Source of the DNA: Magicicada septendecula
Lineage: Eukaryota; Arthropoda; Insecta; Hemiptera; Cicadidae
NCBI GenBank assembly: GCA_034769895.1
Contig: CM068367.1
Coordinates: forward strand, 1,317,719,046 to 1,317,783,045
Reading direction: 5' to 3'
DNA: 64,000 nt
Shown: piece by piece, positions 10,800 through 22,719 of the stretch
Numbering within the stretch: position 1 is the stretch's first letter
How the letters are laid out: the number at the start of each line of letters is the position of its first letter
The notes under the pieces: model-generated
Database searches by the model: none
Told to the model about the DNA's origin: nothing
What the model saw: only the letters and a program-made list of their open reading frames with translations
Made by a program: the position numbers and the translations under genes

Positions 10800-12390
10800 T
10801 AGTAAAAACGAAACCGGTAAATTGCGACCCGGCCAATTGAGATCGAACATATCGTCCTATAAGCTACAGACATAGACTGCATCTATCATAGGCGTGTGCA
10901 GAGATAGACTCACGGCTGGAATGGTAATGCGCTACGACAGTTTCCAGTGTCTGTACACCGTTAACGGACAATCAACTTTCTCTATCGTAGAGTGAACTTT
11001 ACGCTGACGTTAGGTGGTGCCAATCGTTACTAACATTTTCATGTTATAATAATAATACAGCAATTACCATTATAATTCTCTCCATTCCTAGACTAACTTA
11101 ACCTGTCTTAATCTAACCTAACGTAACAAAAATATTTGAAGAAAGAGTTTACCCACCCGCACAAATGAAAGTTACAGAACTGAAACCTGACGGAAGTTGG
11201 AATAGGAACGTTTCTACTAGTCGCCACAGATTCTGTCAGTTGCGACCAAGTGCGGGGCGCAATTAACCGGGTAAAAACAGGTAAAAACGTCGTTTGTCGT
11301 AACTGACTAAGACAGGTTTTATTTTGCTGTAAAATATGCAATAAGCCATTTAAAAAGTACAGTAACAAATTGCGTGGTTTATTTGTGGTCAGGATTCTCA
11401 AACTTCCATTACATGAAACACACCAATATTTGAACGTTTTTCTTGACAAGGTAAGCTATATTTATTTGACAATAGTTAAATAGTAAATTAATACTGTTTT
11501 ATCAAAAAAGATATTGTCGTTTTTATTAGTAAAGCTTATTAATATAAGGATCTGTAGAGAAGTTACGCACTCCAGAATTAGGAAACGTTCTTCTCAGCAG
11601 TAGGGATGATGTAGGAAAATTGAAGTTATACCGTTAGGAACAATGAATCGTTTTCTTAACGTCACGTGAGTTTTAAACAGTGGGTTCCATTAATTTATAA
11701 GTCAGCATAATTGTTTTTCATTCGTGAACATTATCTGTTGACGAATTCTTAAACGCAATTGTAACTATTATTACGAAACAAGTTTGCTGACACTCACGTG
11801 TCAAATAAATCGAGAACAAAAGTTTTCATTTATTTTTTCATTTAAATTTATTTGTTTGTTTACATTATGCTGAACGTTTTGAGTTTGCGCGACTTTCCGG
11901 CTACACGCACAAACTTCATTAAGGCACAATAATGAAAGTAAAGGTAGTTTAATATTTTAGCTCTAGTAATAAAAATGTTTGTTGTGACGAATAAAGAAGA
12001 CAATTAACTTTCACCGTCATAAAAGTTTCTATATGAACAGGATTAAAAATATCAGATGGTTATACGAAGCTGTGTGAATCTAGTAAACAAGTAACCAACC
12101 AATAAACCTATAGTTTGATTGCAAGTTTCAGTTTCTATTCGTAAGTTATTTTATATCATTCGCCATTACAGTAGAACTAAATTTTACAATTTATCGTTAC
12201 TTTTACTGTAATAATTTTTTGAAGTTAATACACTGTTTTAATCCACGCTTTCCAAAATTTATACGGAGAAAGCAATCGAGACTTGGAAATAAATGTGCAG
12301 GAACATGGGAATTCCACTTGATGGTGATACAGTTCATTCATTACAGTTTTCTGAAGACCAATTACTTTTGGCTCAAGATTTTGAAGACAT
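10800..12390. other. Unassigned DNA
   Basis: No recognised gene. A 113-codon minus-strand frame at 11108-11449 has no recognisable motif and no codon signal that I can judge. Confidence 0.45.
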
Positions 12391-12394
12391 AGAT

Positions 12395-13129
12395 TAGAAA
12401 ATTTATACAGGAGTATCAGAAATGGGGACTAAAGGTAAATATGAATAAAACAAAATACATGGCAATAGGTGACTTTCATCAAGGCTTGATATTGGAGGAA
12501 GACATGTGGAAGATTTCATATACAGAGGAATACAAGTATTTAGGAGTAAAAATTACGGCCACTGGGAAGCAAGACAAAGAAATACAATCCAGAATTAATT
12601 TGTAAAAGATTGCTATATCTACATTAAATAGAATCCTGTGAATAAGCAAATTACAGCAGAAACTAAAACCAAACTATTTAAAACCATTGTTAGAAATATC
12701 ATGACTTACGGCTCAGAAGTGTGGACTACTAATAAAGACACAAGAAAAAAATTAATGACAGCAGAGATGGACTTTTGGAGACGTTTGGCAAAAGTATCCA
12801 GACGTGAGAAAATTAGAAATGAAGGCATTAAGGACGGATTGAATGTGATAAATTCAATTGTTGATTTTATCCAAACAAGAAAATTACAATGGTATGGATA
12901 CACGAAAAGAATGGCACAGGAAAGATGCCAAGGAGAGTTATGGAATGGACCCCGCCAGGAAGAAGGAAAAGAGGAAGTCCACCTATCATCTGGATAGAAG
13001 AAATTCAGACTATATTGAGGGAACGAGAAATTGAAGAAGATCTTTGGATGGACAAGCAGCAGTGGAAGATGAGAATTCAATCATTTCTGTAATCTTTGGT
13101 TCCGGAAAATGTGTAAACATTGCACAGCC

Positions 13130-13160
<31 letters not shown>
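12395..13160 (+). pseudogene. Non-LTR retrotransposon (LINE) 3' fragment
   Basis: Translation over shifting frames recovers the region after the reverse transcriptase core: KVNMNKTKYMAIG at ~12430, YLGVKIT, then MTYGSEVWTT, FWRRLAKVSRREKIRNEGI, LQWYGYTKRM and PRRVMEWTPPGRRKRGSPP. This is the usual C-terminal arrangement of insect endonuclease-reverse transcriptase LINEs. A frameshift near 12900-12950 separates the last block. It ends in an (ATA)n tail at 13132-13160. The 5' part, including the catalytic YADD, is missing. The clade is not assigned. Confidence 0.8.
13132..13160. repeat. (ATA)n tail
   Basis: About ten AAT/ATA triplets at the junction of two LINE fragments; probably the 3' tail of the plus-strand copy. 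Confidence 0.85.
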
Positions 13161-13189
13161 CACTGTTTTCCTTCTTCTTCGTCTTCATC

Positions 13190-14510
13190 TGACCGTTCTG
13201 CCTCTCACCGTCGGGCTTTATGGAGCCTGCGTTCATCGTCTCCACTTATTCCTGTCCATGCACATAGCCTTCATTATTTTGTAAACTCTCCTTACGTCCC
13301 TGTCCCAGTCTCTCAGTGTACGGCTGATACGTTATCCTTGTCCTTGCTCTTGGTCTCTGTGACCTTCCTCTTGGCTTTACTTGAAGATACTGTTTTATTT
13401 TTCTTGCTTCATCTGTCCTTGCATGTCCCCCCAACCACTTCAATTGTCCTGCCTCCAGTAAATCCATTAGGGTCGTCATTCCCAAATTTCGTCTGGTCGT
13501 CTCATTTTTAATGAAATCTCTCCTTGTTTTTGCCATTATTTGTCCGAGAAACATAATCTCTGCTAATGTTATTCTACTCGCTTGTTTGTAAAGGAACTTT
13601 CTGCTCCATACATTATTGTAGGTAGGTATACAGATTTAAATATCTGTGGTATTGGTGTCTTGCCGACCTTCTCTTGTTTCTATGAGTGAGTTGTTTATTG
13701 TAAAATATTTAGAGGTTGCTTTCCTCAGACGACTTGATACTTCCTGATATATTATTCCATCTCTGTCAAAACCGACACCCAAGTATTCATATTCCTTGTC
13801 TTGAACCAATTGATCACGCCTCAGGTATTTCTCAAGCACGTATAATTTTACTCTTCTTGATATTCAGTTCCAAACCTTTTCTACCCAATTCCTCTTTCCA
13901 TTCTACTATGCCTTCTTGCAGTTTATCCCTTGAGTCTTGTATGAGCACTGTATCATCTGCTTATAGCAATGGCTGGGCCAAAATCAGTCTTAACTTCCAA
14001 TGTTCTACTATGTCTTTACGTGTTCATTTCTTGTATATTTTGTGTAGTTCATTCATATAGACTATTAATAATAGAGGACTCAAGCTATCGCCTTGTTTGA
14101 TCCTCTTCTTCATTTTAAAGCTCTTCAATTTCTCTCCATTCAGTCTCAGAATTCCTGATTTGCTAGTGAAGCATTTCATATTTCCTTTCTAGGGACTAAA
14201 TGAAATGCTGCCCACAAATCCAGGAATGCTAGAAACAAGTGACGACCTCTGTCTAGATTTTTCTCTATGGTGATTCTGAGACTGAAAATATGATCATGAG
14301 TCAGCTTGCCTGGTCGAAAGGCAGCTTGTCTCTTTTCGATAAGGTGTCCTGTGACAGTCCTCAACCTTCGTTCCAAGACTCTCGTATATAAGTCATATGC
14401 CACCATGCTTAGACTCCACCATGTCTACCACTGGCTCTCCTCCAAATTTTATAAATTTTATCGCAATTTCATCAGTGTCTGCTGCCTTTCCTAATTTTAT
14501 ATTATCTATC
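13190..14510 (-). pseudogene. LINE reverse transcriptase fragment, minus strand
   Basis: Read on the minus strand from 14.5 kb down: LIEKRQAAFRPGKLTHDHIF and LFLAFLDLWAAFHLVP (RT box around the first catalytic Asp), KKRIKQGDSLSPLL near 14090, and the catalytic YADD box near 13965 where the Tyr codon is TAA (so *ADDTVLIQDS). EYEYLGVGF follows near 13790, then LKWLGGHARTDEARK and a GRSQRPRAR segment near 13310. Multiple stops and frameshifts. The fragment meets the plus-strand LINE tail to tail at ~13160-13190. Confidence 0.8.
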
Positions 14511-14609
14511 GCTGACACTGTCCTCCGAAAAAGTTAATTTTTTTCTTCGGTCAATACGTTGAGAACTGCTGTTAAAGTCTATACGATACCATTACATACA
14601 TACATAGGC

Positions 14610-14940
14610 CTACATACAAATCTTTCACTACAGTCCAGGATGGACCCTGACCTCCCTAATGATTCACCTCCAGACAGTCCGATCATGTGCCTTGGTCTTC
14701 CACTAGCCGACAACCATCCTAGTCACGTATCTTCCACGTCGTCTTGCCATCGTTTTCTTGGCCTGCCTCGTCTTCTGCGCCCATCTATGTGCCCATTCAT
14801 CATCCTTTTAGGGAATATTTGGTTGTACATTGTCCATTCTTTCTACATGTCCTATCTATCTGATTCTTATGGACTTTATAAATGGACAAAATCTCCCTGT
14901 GTTAGAATGGAGTCTATTTCTTGATTAGATGTGACCTTCC
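14610..14940 (-). pseudogene. LINE C-terminal fragment, minus strand
   Basis: The minus strand gives GHIDGRRRRGRPRKRWQDDV, the basic C-terminal block typical of insect LINE ORFs, then a stop and a short degraded tail. It is a separate copy from the neighbour at 13190-14510, because the same ORF region occurs in both. Confidence 0.6.
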
Positions 14941-14959
14941 ATTCTCCATTACAACATAC

Positions 14960-16100
14960 TGGTCGAAAGAATACGATGTCATTATAGAAATATAATGAAA
15001 TATATTGACATTATACGCGTAGTGAATAACGTTACAATATAGTGAAATATAGACACCAAACCACATAGAGAAACGAATCACACGGATTTCTTTTCTTGAT
15101 TCAAAATGCTGTTATTAATTTAATACTATATATCTTTTTAAACAACTCGTTTCAGTCAATAAACATAAGAGAACAAGATATTTTTAATTACTTAAGTTTT
15201 ACATTTGAAATTCTGATTTGTAAGTAAAATAAATTTAACATGTCAATTAAGTAACTTCTTAATTTTTCCGTTCTAATGACTTGTACACGATACATATTTT
15301 AATAATAGATAAGCTAATACTAGAGATTTTTCCTAATTTTTCATCAAGTAATGCCAAAATGTTAAATTTAATACGTGTTAAATTTCGTTAAAATTATAAT
15401 CATTAAACTTATATAAAAAACAAACAAATGTGTATGTAGGAGTACTCATGACCGGACCGAGAATCCGATAGTTAAAACGGACGGTTGATAAGAAAATGGA
15501 AAAACTTATCCACGACTTTTAAACTTCAGAACCGTTGAACGACTATTGCTATCAGCTAAATTTCTTCATTTCCTTGCGCATGTTTGCGTTGGTAACTGCT
15601 GTAAACAGAACAGTAAATTTATTTTTCATCGGAGATTTTCTTTCTTGTTTTTGTTGTCGAAGCTATGAAATCCTTTTACTGTATGGAGTTTCTTACGATA
15701 ACTGAAAATACGCCAAAAAATGTCTTAAATTTTATTTCAAGCCTACTTATTTAATTTCGTTTAAAATATTTATGTAAATCGATTTAGAATATATGTATCT
15801 GGAAACATCTTGATTTTTCATACCTTCTTTCCAAGATAAAGTGTTTTCATTCGGCTCTACCAAGTATACGCGTTATCAGAGACTGGTCTTTCAGTGTTCC
15901 TGATTGATCTACTGTTGTACAATCTGCACGACTTGTTTCAAATTTGTCTTTTTCCTCTATTTCTTATGTCAATAATTCTTTCATGCCAATAACCACAGAC
16001 TACTTATTTTATGCTCAGGTTACTTAGGCTGATTTTATACATAAATATATTATTCATCTTGTTATTTGAATTAGTAGTCTCTGTAATTTTATCGTTGTCA
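14960..16100. other. Unassigned AT-rich DNA
   Basis: Nothing recognisable beyond AT-rich sequence. Confidence 0.5.
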
Positions 16101-16102
16101 TG

Positions 16103-16232
16103 CTTACTTGCTGAACTACTACCTGTCATGCTCCGGGCGAGGCCTTTCGTTGTCTCCACCATTATCAAGTCGTGGTTAAGGACACTGAAAGGCCTCGTCC
16201 GGAGCATGACACGTAGCAGTTCAGCAAGTAAG
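16103..16232. repeat. Foldback repeat, copy 1 (second copy at 56862)
   Basis: The left arm starts CTTACTTGCTGAACTACT and includes GTCATGCTCCGGGCGAGGCC. The right arm is its inverse, ending AGTTCAGCAAGTAAG. The centre is ATTATCAAGTCGTGGTTAAG. The same arms and centre recur at 56862-57003. Inside an arm, CTTGATAATGG, a short helix, GAAA and AGGCCT resemble a mutated hammerhead core. Confidence 0.8.
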
Positions 16233-16278
16233 CTCGACGAAGTTAAAAATAAGTATATTAAGAAATATAAATATGTAT

Positions 16279-16544
<266 letters not shown>

Positions 16545-16549
16545 TTATA

Positions 16550-17429
16550 TAATACTTTTGGTTAAATTTTTTTTATATACTCGTATAAACAATTTTATGT
16601 ATATTACTGTACTAACAAGCTATTTTTTCCTCTTACTTGGAACATATTTTGAACATTGAACAGTATGCTCATTGTGAGGTATGTCCATCATTGAGCACAG
16701 CTGACGGTGAGCATACTGCTTAATAGCCAAAACGTGCCTCAAATAAGAGGGAGAAACATCTTGGGAGTACAAAATATAGTACAGTATATTTTGAGCTAAT
16801 ATAGTAAAAAATTTGATGTGTATGTACACACAAGTCGCATATTTTATATTAAGAAAGATTTCTCTAAAGGATTTCTGCATTGTTGTATTTTTTTATTATT
16901 ATTATTATTATTATTAGTAGTAGTAGTAGTAGTTGTTGTCTGTTTTTCAGTAATGTACAATAAAATTTATTAAAATTAGAAAAAATGAAAACATGAAGCA
17001 GATTTTATTGAGGTATTTTTTTGCTGATTTCAACGAAATAAATAATAAAGGACTTTGCTTTCTGGTAGGAGGAGTAAATAAGTTTAGCAAAATTAGAAAG
17101 GTTTCTTTGTTTTCATTAGGCCGTTTTGTCTTTAACGGCTGATGTTATTTGTAGATAAAACTGCTGCTTTGAAGATGACTTCTGCAGATAGAGTAAACGT
17201 CTGGGATTTTAAAGAATGGAACATTAATTCTAGAAATGTATTCGTTTTATTTACAAAAACACGAGTAGAGTTTTTAAAATAAAATCTAGCTTGTTAATGT
17301 GGCTGCCTCATTGTTACACACAGAGTTACAATCTATACACTTGTTTCAACAACTGTTTCTATTAACATAAAAGCAAACAATTCAAGGAATATTATTTAAA
17401 AGCAAATTAAACATATCATTGGACATTAA
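16550..17429. other. Unassigned AT-rich DNA
   Basis: No gene seen. It contains a compound triplet microsatellite at 16891-16935. Confidence 0.5.
16891..16935. repeat. (TTA)n(GTA)n compound microsatellite
   Basis: TTA triplets pass directly into TAG/GTA triplets. Confidence 0.85.
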
Positions 17430-17442
17430 TAGGTAATGTTTA

Positions 17443-17654
17443 CAGGTGGAGGCTCACTACGGCGTGCACTCATCGTCATGAGGCAAAATTGAGTAGACGT
17501 TGAGATAACAGCGGCGCCTCCTGGCTGTGAATACAGTAGCTAGCGGCTGGCAATGCGTTGTACTAGCCATGCAACAGTCCCACTAAACACAAAAGCCGCG
17601 CGGTATGCCACGATCCTTTACGGACTGTTGAGCAGTGGTTTACTTATTTTTTTT
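17443..17654 (+). mobile_element. SINE-like insertion with 13-bp target duplication
   Basis: A 212-bp segment, more GC-rich than its surroundings, lies between identical direct repeats TAGGTAATGTTTA at 17430-17442 and 17655-17667. It ends in a run of ten Ts, which could be a pol III terminator-like tail. The repeat length fits target-primed reverse transcription. I do not recognise clear pol III A and B boxes, so a SINE origin is inferred from structure alone. Confidence 0.55.
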
Positions 17655-17669
17655 TAGGTAATGTTTAGT

Positions 17670-18430
17670 TCCTATAGATAAAATATATTTTTAATTGAGA
17701 TTAATTTTAGGCGATAAATAATGAGTATTAGAAGAAGAACTCTAATACTGATAGGAATCGTTTATGGTGGGGGATTCATTGTGTTTTGTTTTGTCAATTC
17801 AGGAATTGTGTTTCAGGTGTGTCAATGGTACTCACACTCGCTGGTGAACTTCATTTGCTTAGTTCAAAATTTTCATTACGTTAACAGGTCTCATAGCTGT
17901 GTTTCACAACACTTCAGTATTGACCAGAAAATAAGTATGGAGTATGGAGTATGGATTGGCTTAACGCGAGATCCATTAACGCTTGGAGCTACGGGTTGCC
18001 ACGGGTAGTTATTTTTTTTGCAGACCGTAAATGTAACTATTATTTCCGTGTCCCGCGAGTCTAGTGCAGGGTTTCCCCGACTTTTACCATCGGCTATTTG
18101 CAAGGTAATTTTTTTAGATTTACCTCGGAAAAGGTTTACTTCCGTCTTAATTAATAATGATTTGTAGGTGATTTTGAAATTTTTGTGATTTTTTAGTGAA
18201 AGAAATTATACAAGTGAAGTCGGGAAATAACCGCCTAGATATCTCACTATTATTAATAATTATTAATATTAATTAAGTCAGGAAAATAAAAAAATAATTT
18301 ATAAAGGAAGAGACGAACCTGGTGTTGTCTTACTAACTTGTTTACACAGTTGGTGGTGTATCGTTTGTGTAGAAATTCAAAAACGTCGCTCGTCGTTGCA
18401 TAAACGGACATTACGTTGACAACTAAGCTA
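17670..18430. other. Unassigned DNA
   Basis: No supported gene. Short frames at 17721-18008 and on the opposite strand lack recognisable domains. Confidence 0.45.
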
Positions 18431-18439
18431 TTGAATTCC

Positions 18440-18850
18440 CGGTTGTAATGTACGGTTGTGAGAGGTGGTCATCAAGGAAGACTGAATGTCGAAGAATTGA
18501 CGCCTTTAAACTATGGTGTTGGAAAAAAATTTGTGAGCCCCATGGACTGCTAAGTGGACTAACCAATCAATGGCGACTGTTCATTGGAGAGCAAAATATT
18601 ACAGCTGAAACTCCAATAATTTAGTCGTGTAATGAGGAAACAAGACTTACTATAAAATCTGATATACTATAAATCTGATGGCAAAAGGAGAAGAAGACGG
18701 CAGAGGACTAGATGAATCGACGGGGCCATTGAAGCAACAAATAAGAGAATAAAAGATCTCAGGGAGTAGTGCAAAATAGAGGGGTTTGGTGAGACATGGT
18801 TCGTGGGATCACGAAGTGATGGCCATGATTGAACGATGAACTCAACTAAT
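18440..18850 (+). pseudogene. RTE-like LINE 3' fragment
   Basis: Translation gives VMYGCERWSS, ECRRIDAFKLWCWKKIC, a basic KGRRRRQRTR segment, then IDGAIEATNKRIKDLRE and WFVGSRSDGHD. The end resembles the C-terminus of BovB-type RTE elements (VAKSRTRLSDW in ruminants). Several stops are present. The sequence terminates in a TGAAC-rich stretch without a poly(A) tail, which also suits RTE. A related LINE clade remains possible. Confidence 0.7.
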
Positions 18851-18859
18851 CATCAACTA

Positions 18860-19500
18860 TTAAGGATTAGTGATAAAATATGTAAATGTATAAATGTTTA
18901 TTGTAGCCAATGTATAAATGTATACTATAGCCAAAAGTGCTTAGGCGACTTTTTTTATATTGTCTTATGATTGTCCACTTGCTTTCAATGGCTCCATAGT
19001 TACTATGGGACTAGTGATGGATCCACAGATACAGCGTCTTCTGTAGCAACTTATGGTCTACTTTTTTTTTTTTTGAATTGAATTGAATTGTAGAATCTGT
19101 GTTGATTTGACAACATGCTTCTTACATTTTATAGCAGTTGTACGGTCATGAACTGTACTTTTGGTGCATCAAATCTTAAAGACGGTTCTCTAACAAGTAC
19201 GAATTGTTTCTGTTATTAATTGGCTTTGTTCTTTGTGTATGCTTTTAAACAGGTAGGGTTCTCATTTAGCGTAGCATTTATTTCTCATTTGCATGTGGTA
19301 GGTTTTGTGATCGTCCCTTTGGATGGTGAGCAGGTTAGTGTTGTGTCCCGCTTTTATAAGTGACTTGCTAAAATTTAATTTCGATACACTTTAAGATATT
19401 TAAGTTAACATTAACTGTGTTTTTTATAAAAAATATCTACCGTTTAACTTGTAAACTAATATTATTTGCAATTTTACATACATTTTTTAGATCGGCCACT
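18860..19500. other. Unassigned AT-rich DNA
   Basis: Only a T run and GAATT pentamer repeats at ~19065-19090 stand out. Confidence 0.5.
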
Positions 19501-19504
19501 ATTT

Positions 19505-20090
19505 TGTTACCGAAAATATCACATCATCATCCTCAAGGTTAAAACCAAGGATGGTTTGTTCCGGTCTCAAACAGGCAAAGTTGAGAGCTGGTCACTTCAG
19601 CGCTTCCTCGGACGTCCCACACCTCTCCGTCCCCTCGACTTATAGTTCCATAGTTGTTTGGGGATGCGGCAGTCATCCATTCGGCAAAGATGTTCCCACC
19701 AATTCAGCCGATACTGGGCTATCCTGTCGAGTATACTCATAACATTCAGTTCCTGGCGTATATGTATGTATCTTCTGTGATCATGGAGAGTATAACCCTG
19801 CCACGTCAGGCCGTCACCTTGTAGAATTTTAGGCGTGTTTCTTTACTTGCTGACTGATGGTCCCGCAAATAAGGTTGAACTTATGTAACTTATTCACAAC
19901 GTTGTTGCTTATATTATAAGACACACTGTAGTTCAGGTATTCAAAATTGCTGACTTGTTCCAGGACAGTACCATCTATAACAATTTTTGCCCGTACGGGA
20001 TCACTTCCACGAAAAGTCTTGGTCTTAAATGTGGATATTTGCAATTCAGAGGCTTTGCAGATTCGATTTAACAAATGTATACCCATCTGT
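19505..20090 (-). pseudogene. LINE fragment, same family as 40575-41505
   Basis: The minus strand shows KASELQISTFKTKTF, VLEQVSNFEYLNYSVSYN, VNKLHKFNLICG, then after a break AQYRLNWWEHLCRMDDCRI, PKQLWNYKSRGRRGVGRPRK and a 3' end ...LVLTLRMMM with a GATGATGATG run. The plus-strand copy at 40575-41505 matches it block for block, including the 3' end. The internal cysteine/KFYKALALP segment is deleted here. Confidence 0.8.
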
Positions 20091-20159
20091 ATTCTACTAG
20101 TATGTGTAAATATTTATCTTAGAACATTAGCTTTAAATTTTATTTTTTGTTGACGGTAT

Positions 20160-20875
20160 TAGATTACAAATTTTGATGTGGACGTTTTACTGCTTAAGAA
20201 ACCCTACCTGTCCTGTCGGAACATTAACTATCACGAGACACGCTGCATTGTATTAACAGCTGAACAGACTAAAGTATAAGTACACAGCACAACTTTGTCG
20301 TTTACAGTCTGAACTGTTCCCTTGACTGTACCGAGTCACTATTAAACCAGCAAGTAATAATGAAACATTTGAAGGCCCTGTATATGCAGGTGCCATTAAT
20401 AATTACCTCTGTTGGTAGTTTGAGTTTGTCGAACCATTATTGTCCGCCTTTACTTCAAAGGTTACACTTGCCGCCTTTGTTTATTCCTCTCGCGAGTTAT
20501 ACTCACTTATTAAGGAATGCTAGTAATCTACCATATTACCTAAAACCCACATAAAAAGGTGTCAATATATCATAAATGTAATTTTTAAGTTTTGAAAACG
20601 ATATATAAAAAACTAATTGAAGAAAAACCGTTTTTACATTTTTAAATTTTTGAGCAGTTGTATATACACTCACATTTATAAAGTTTAATATTTATCTCAT
20701 ATTTAAGTTAAAGTTTTTTATTAAGTATGCGGAGTACAGAAACATAGGTTACATACAGTGTGGCAACATAAAGGAACAGGCAGGAACCTTATAGAAAGGA
20801 TATTATAGACATTTGTTGACAATTGAAGGGAAAGAATAACTAAAAGAGGTGTAGAGGTTCTGGAGCCACTACCCC
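20160..20875. other. Unassigned AT-rich DNA
   Basis: No gene or repeat recognised. Confidence 0.45.
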
Positions 20876-20879
20876 AAGA

Positions 20880-21220
20880 GTATGAAGGCACATCAGTTAA
20901 AGGAGATGCAGACTTCTGTGTCATGGAGAATAAGGAATATCCAGGAGATAGTTGAGCTATTGAATCACGAGAACATTGTAAGACCCATAAAGGCTCAACG
21001 AATACAGTGGGTAGGTCACCTAGAGCGGATGGATGATCAGCGTATGCCAAAGAAAATCTTGAGGACGCAAGTCTATAAAAGCTAAGAGGAGTCGACCACT
21101 TAGGATAAGATGGTTGTATGATGTGCTGGAAGATCTCAGAAGAATGGATGTGAGGGTTACGTTGAGATGGCAATGGATAGGAGACATTGGAGAAGATTCG
21201 GGGCTCAGTTGTCCTGAAGT
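20880..21220 (+). pseudogene. LINE C-terminal fragment with (GAA)n tail
   Basis: Two frames give [52 protein letters not shown], then after a frameshift RIRWLYDVLEDLRRMDVR and a WRRFGAQLS-like end. This is the standard C-terminal region of insect LINE ORFs. It runs straight into a long GAA-rich tract that may be its expanded 3' tail. Confidence 0.75.
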
Positions 21221-21221
21221 G

Positions 21222-21430
21222 CTGAAGAAGAAGCAGAAGAAGAAGAAGAAGAAGAAGAAGAAGATGAAGAAGAAGAAGAAGAAGAAGAAGAAGAAGAAGA
21301 CAACGAAGAAGAAAAAGGAGGGGAGGAGGAGGAGGAGGAGGAGGAGGAGGAGGAGAAGAAGAAGAAGAAGAAGAAGAAGAAGAAGAAGAAGAAGAAGAAG
21401 AAGAAGAAGAAGAAGAAGAAGAAGAAGAAT
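21222..21430. repeat. (GAA)n/(GGA)n purine tract, ~200 bp
   Basis: Almost pure purine on the plus strand: GAA triplets, a GGA block around 21320-21355, then about 25 more GAA triplets. Long homopurine tracts can form triplex DNA. Serine- or arginine-rich frames over it are artefacts. Confidence 0.92.
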
Positions 21431-21764
21431 TTTGTGTCAATTATTGAGGCACATTAGATCGACTCACATAGTGATTAAAGGAGTAGTAGAGATAATGTGC
21501 AGATACATTATAGTTCATGAAGCAGAGTGCTGATGACGTTGGATGTGGAACTTAAGCAGAGTGAAGAGAATAAGAAAGGATAAACGGTGGAGGAGGCTTT
21601 AATAATACCAACCAGGGGATTTAAATTTCATTTATGAATGTTATTGGGAAAACAAACATCTCAAGCATCTCTGCTATACAAAAATTGCATTATTTGGAAA
21701 TTGAAGCTTGAGTATTCGTGTAGGAAGAAATGTATTTCATAAAGAACAGAAAATAAAATAATTG

Positions 21765-21866
21765 AATTTAATAAATAAACACTTGGCATAATTCTACAGA
21801 TAATTTTATTTAGTGGAAATATAAAATTATCTGTGGAAATATACCAAGTGTTTATTTATTAAATTT
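21765..21866. repeat. Inverted repeat, ~48-bp arms
   Basis: The left arm AATTTAATAAATAAACACTT pairs with the right arm AAGTGTTTATTTATTAAATT, and homology continues inward to ACAGATAATTTTAT around a short loop. AT-rich MITE-like foldback of unknown family. Confidence 0.8.
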
Positions 21867-22327
21867 AAGTGTTAATAAAAAGTTCTACCAAGTGGCGAGC
21901 GACCATTTGATCAGTGTAATAAAATAATTGTTTAACAGTCAAATCAAAACGAATAATTTCTTTTAATTTCATTAACATTAATTAATTCACTCTTCCATAA
22001 ACCTTTCTCGATGGGCACCGAAAGCTTTTAATTTTTTGTGTAGACAATACTGTCTGGCGATTTCATCTACGTTTTACATCACTACAGAAAGAAGGCATTA
22101 GCGTTGAACAAAATGATCGAGCCTAATTTTGTCAAAGGCTAATAGCGTATCTACAGTGTCTTAACAAATAGTACACTGTTAGAGGCTGGAGACAATACAA
22201 ACAGTATGCAAAAAACAACATGTCTAACACTAATATCCACTCTATTTGATTGTATAAACTAAACTCAGAACTGACTGACTGAGCTGCAACTGTACTGTAT
22301 TTATAATTAGATAGTGTCAATGTAGAG

Positions 22328-22520
22328 TGTACAGTTGCATGACAACCGAGAAAGCACTAGAGTTGAATGTTTGTTTTTTGTTTTAATTAGAAAATAATTA
22401 ATTCTATGACAGGCAGGTTATTCCACTGTTAGGTATTTCAGCAAGTAAACAATATATTTTTACTCTATCCATCTATGTTTTAAACTGTAATTGCAACGCT
22501 ACGGTCATACTTTGTATCCG
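22328..22520. repeat. Repeat shared with 24448-24630
   Basis: Blocks such as TTTTGTTTTAATTAGAAAAT, GGTTATTCCA, TGTTAGGTATTTCA and CTATCCATCT occur in the same order at 24448-24630, inside the mariner-like element. This is therefore probably a fragment of a second copy of that element. Confidence 0.7.
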
Positions 22521-22719
22521 TTGTGTAGATAGAGACAAAACAGAACTGATCTAATGGTATAAATTAGAAGGAACTGTTTTCACTAGCCCAAACTCGCTAT
22601 GTTGTCTCCTGCTTTCTATTTTGCGACGGCAAAAATTTCTATTCATAACAGATATTCAGCAACACCTTTTCAAATTCTATTAAACACAACATAACGTAAT
22701 CTATCATCACCTCTTCACA

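Noticed and set aside
11108..11449. 113-codon minus-strand frame
   Set aside because: No recognisable motif, no neighbour context, length plausible by chance in this window.
20721..21533. Serine/proline/leucine-rich and arginine/lysine-rich long frames
   Set aside because: Translation of the (GAA)n/(GGA)n tract joined to LINE sequence.
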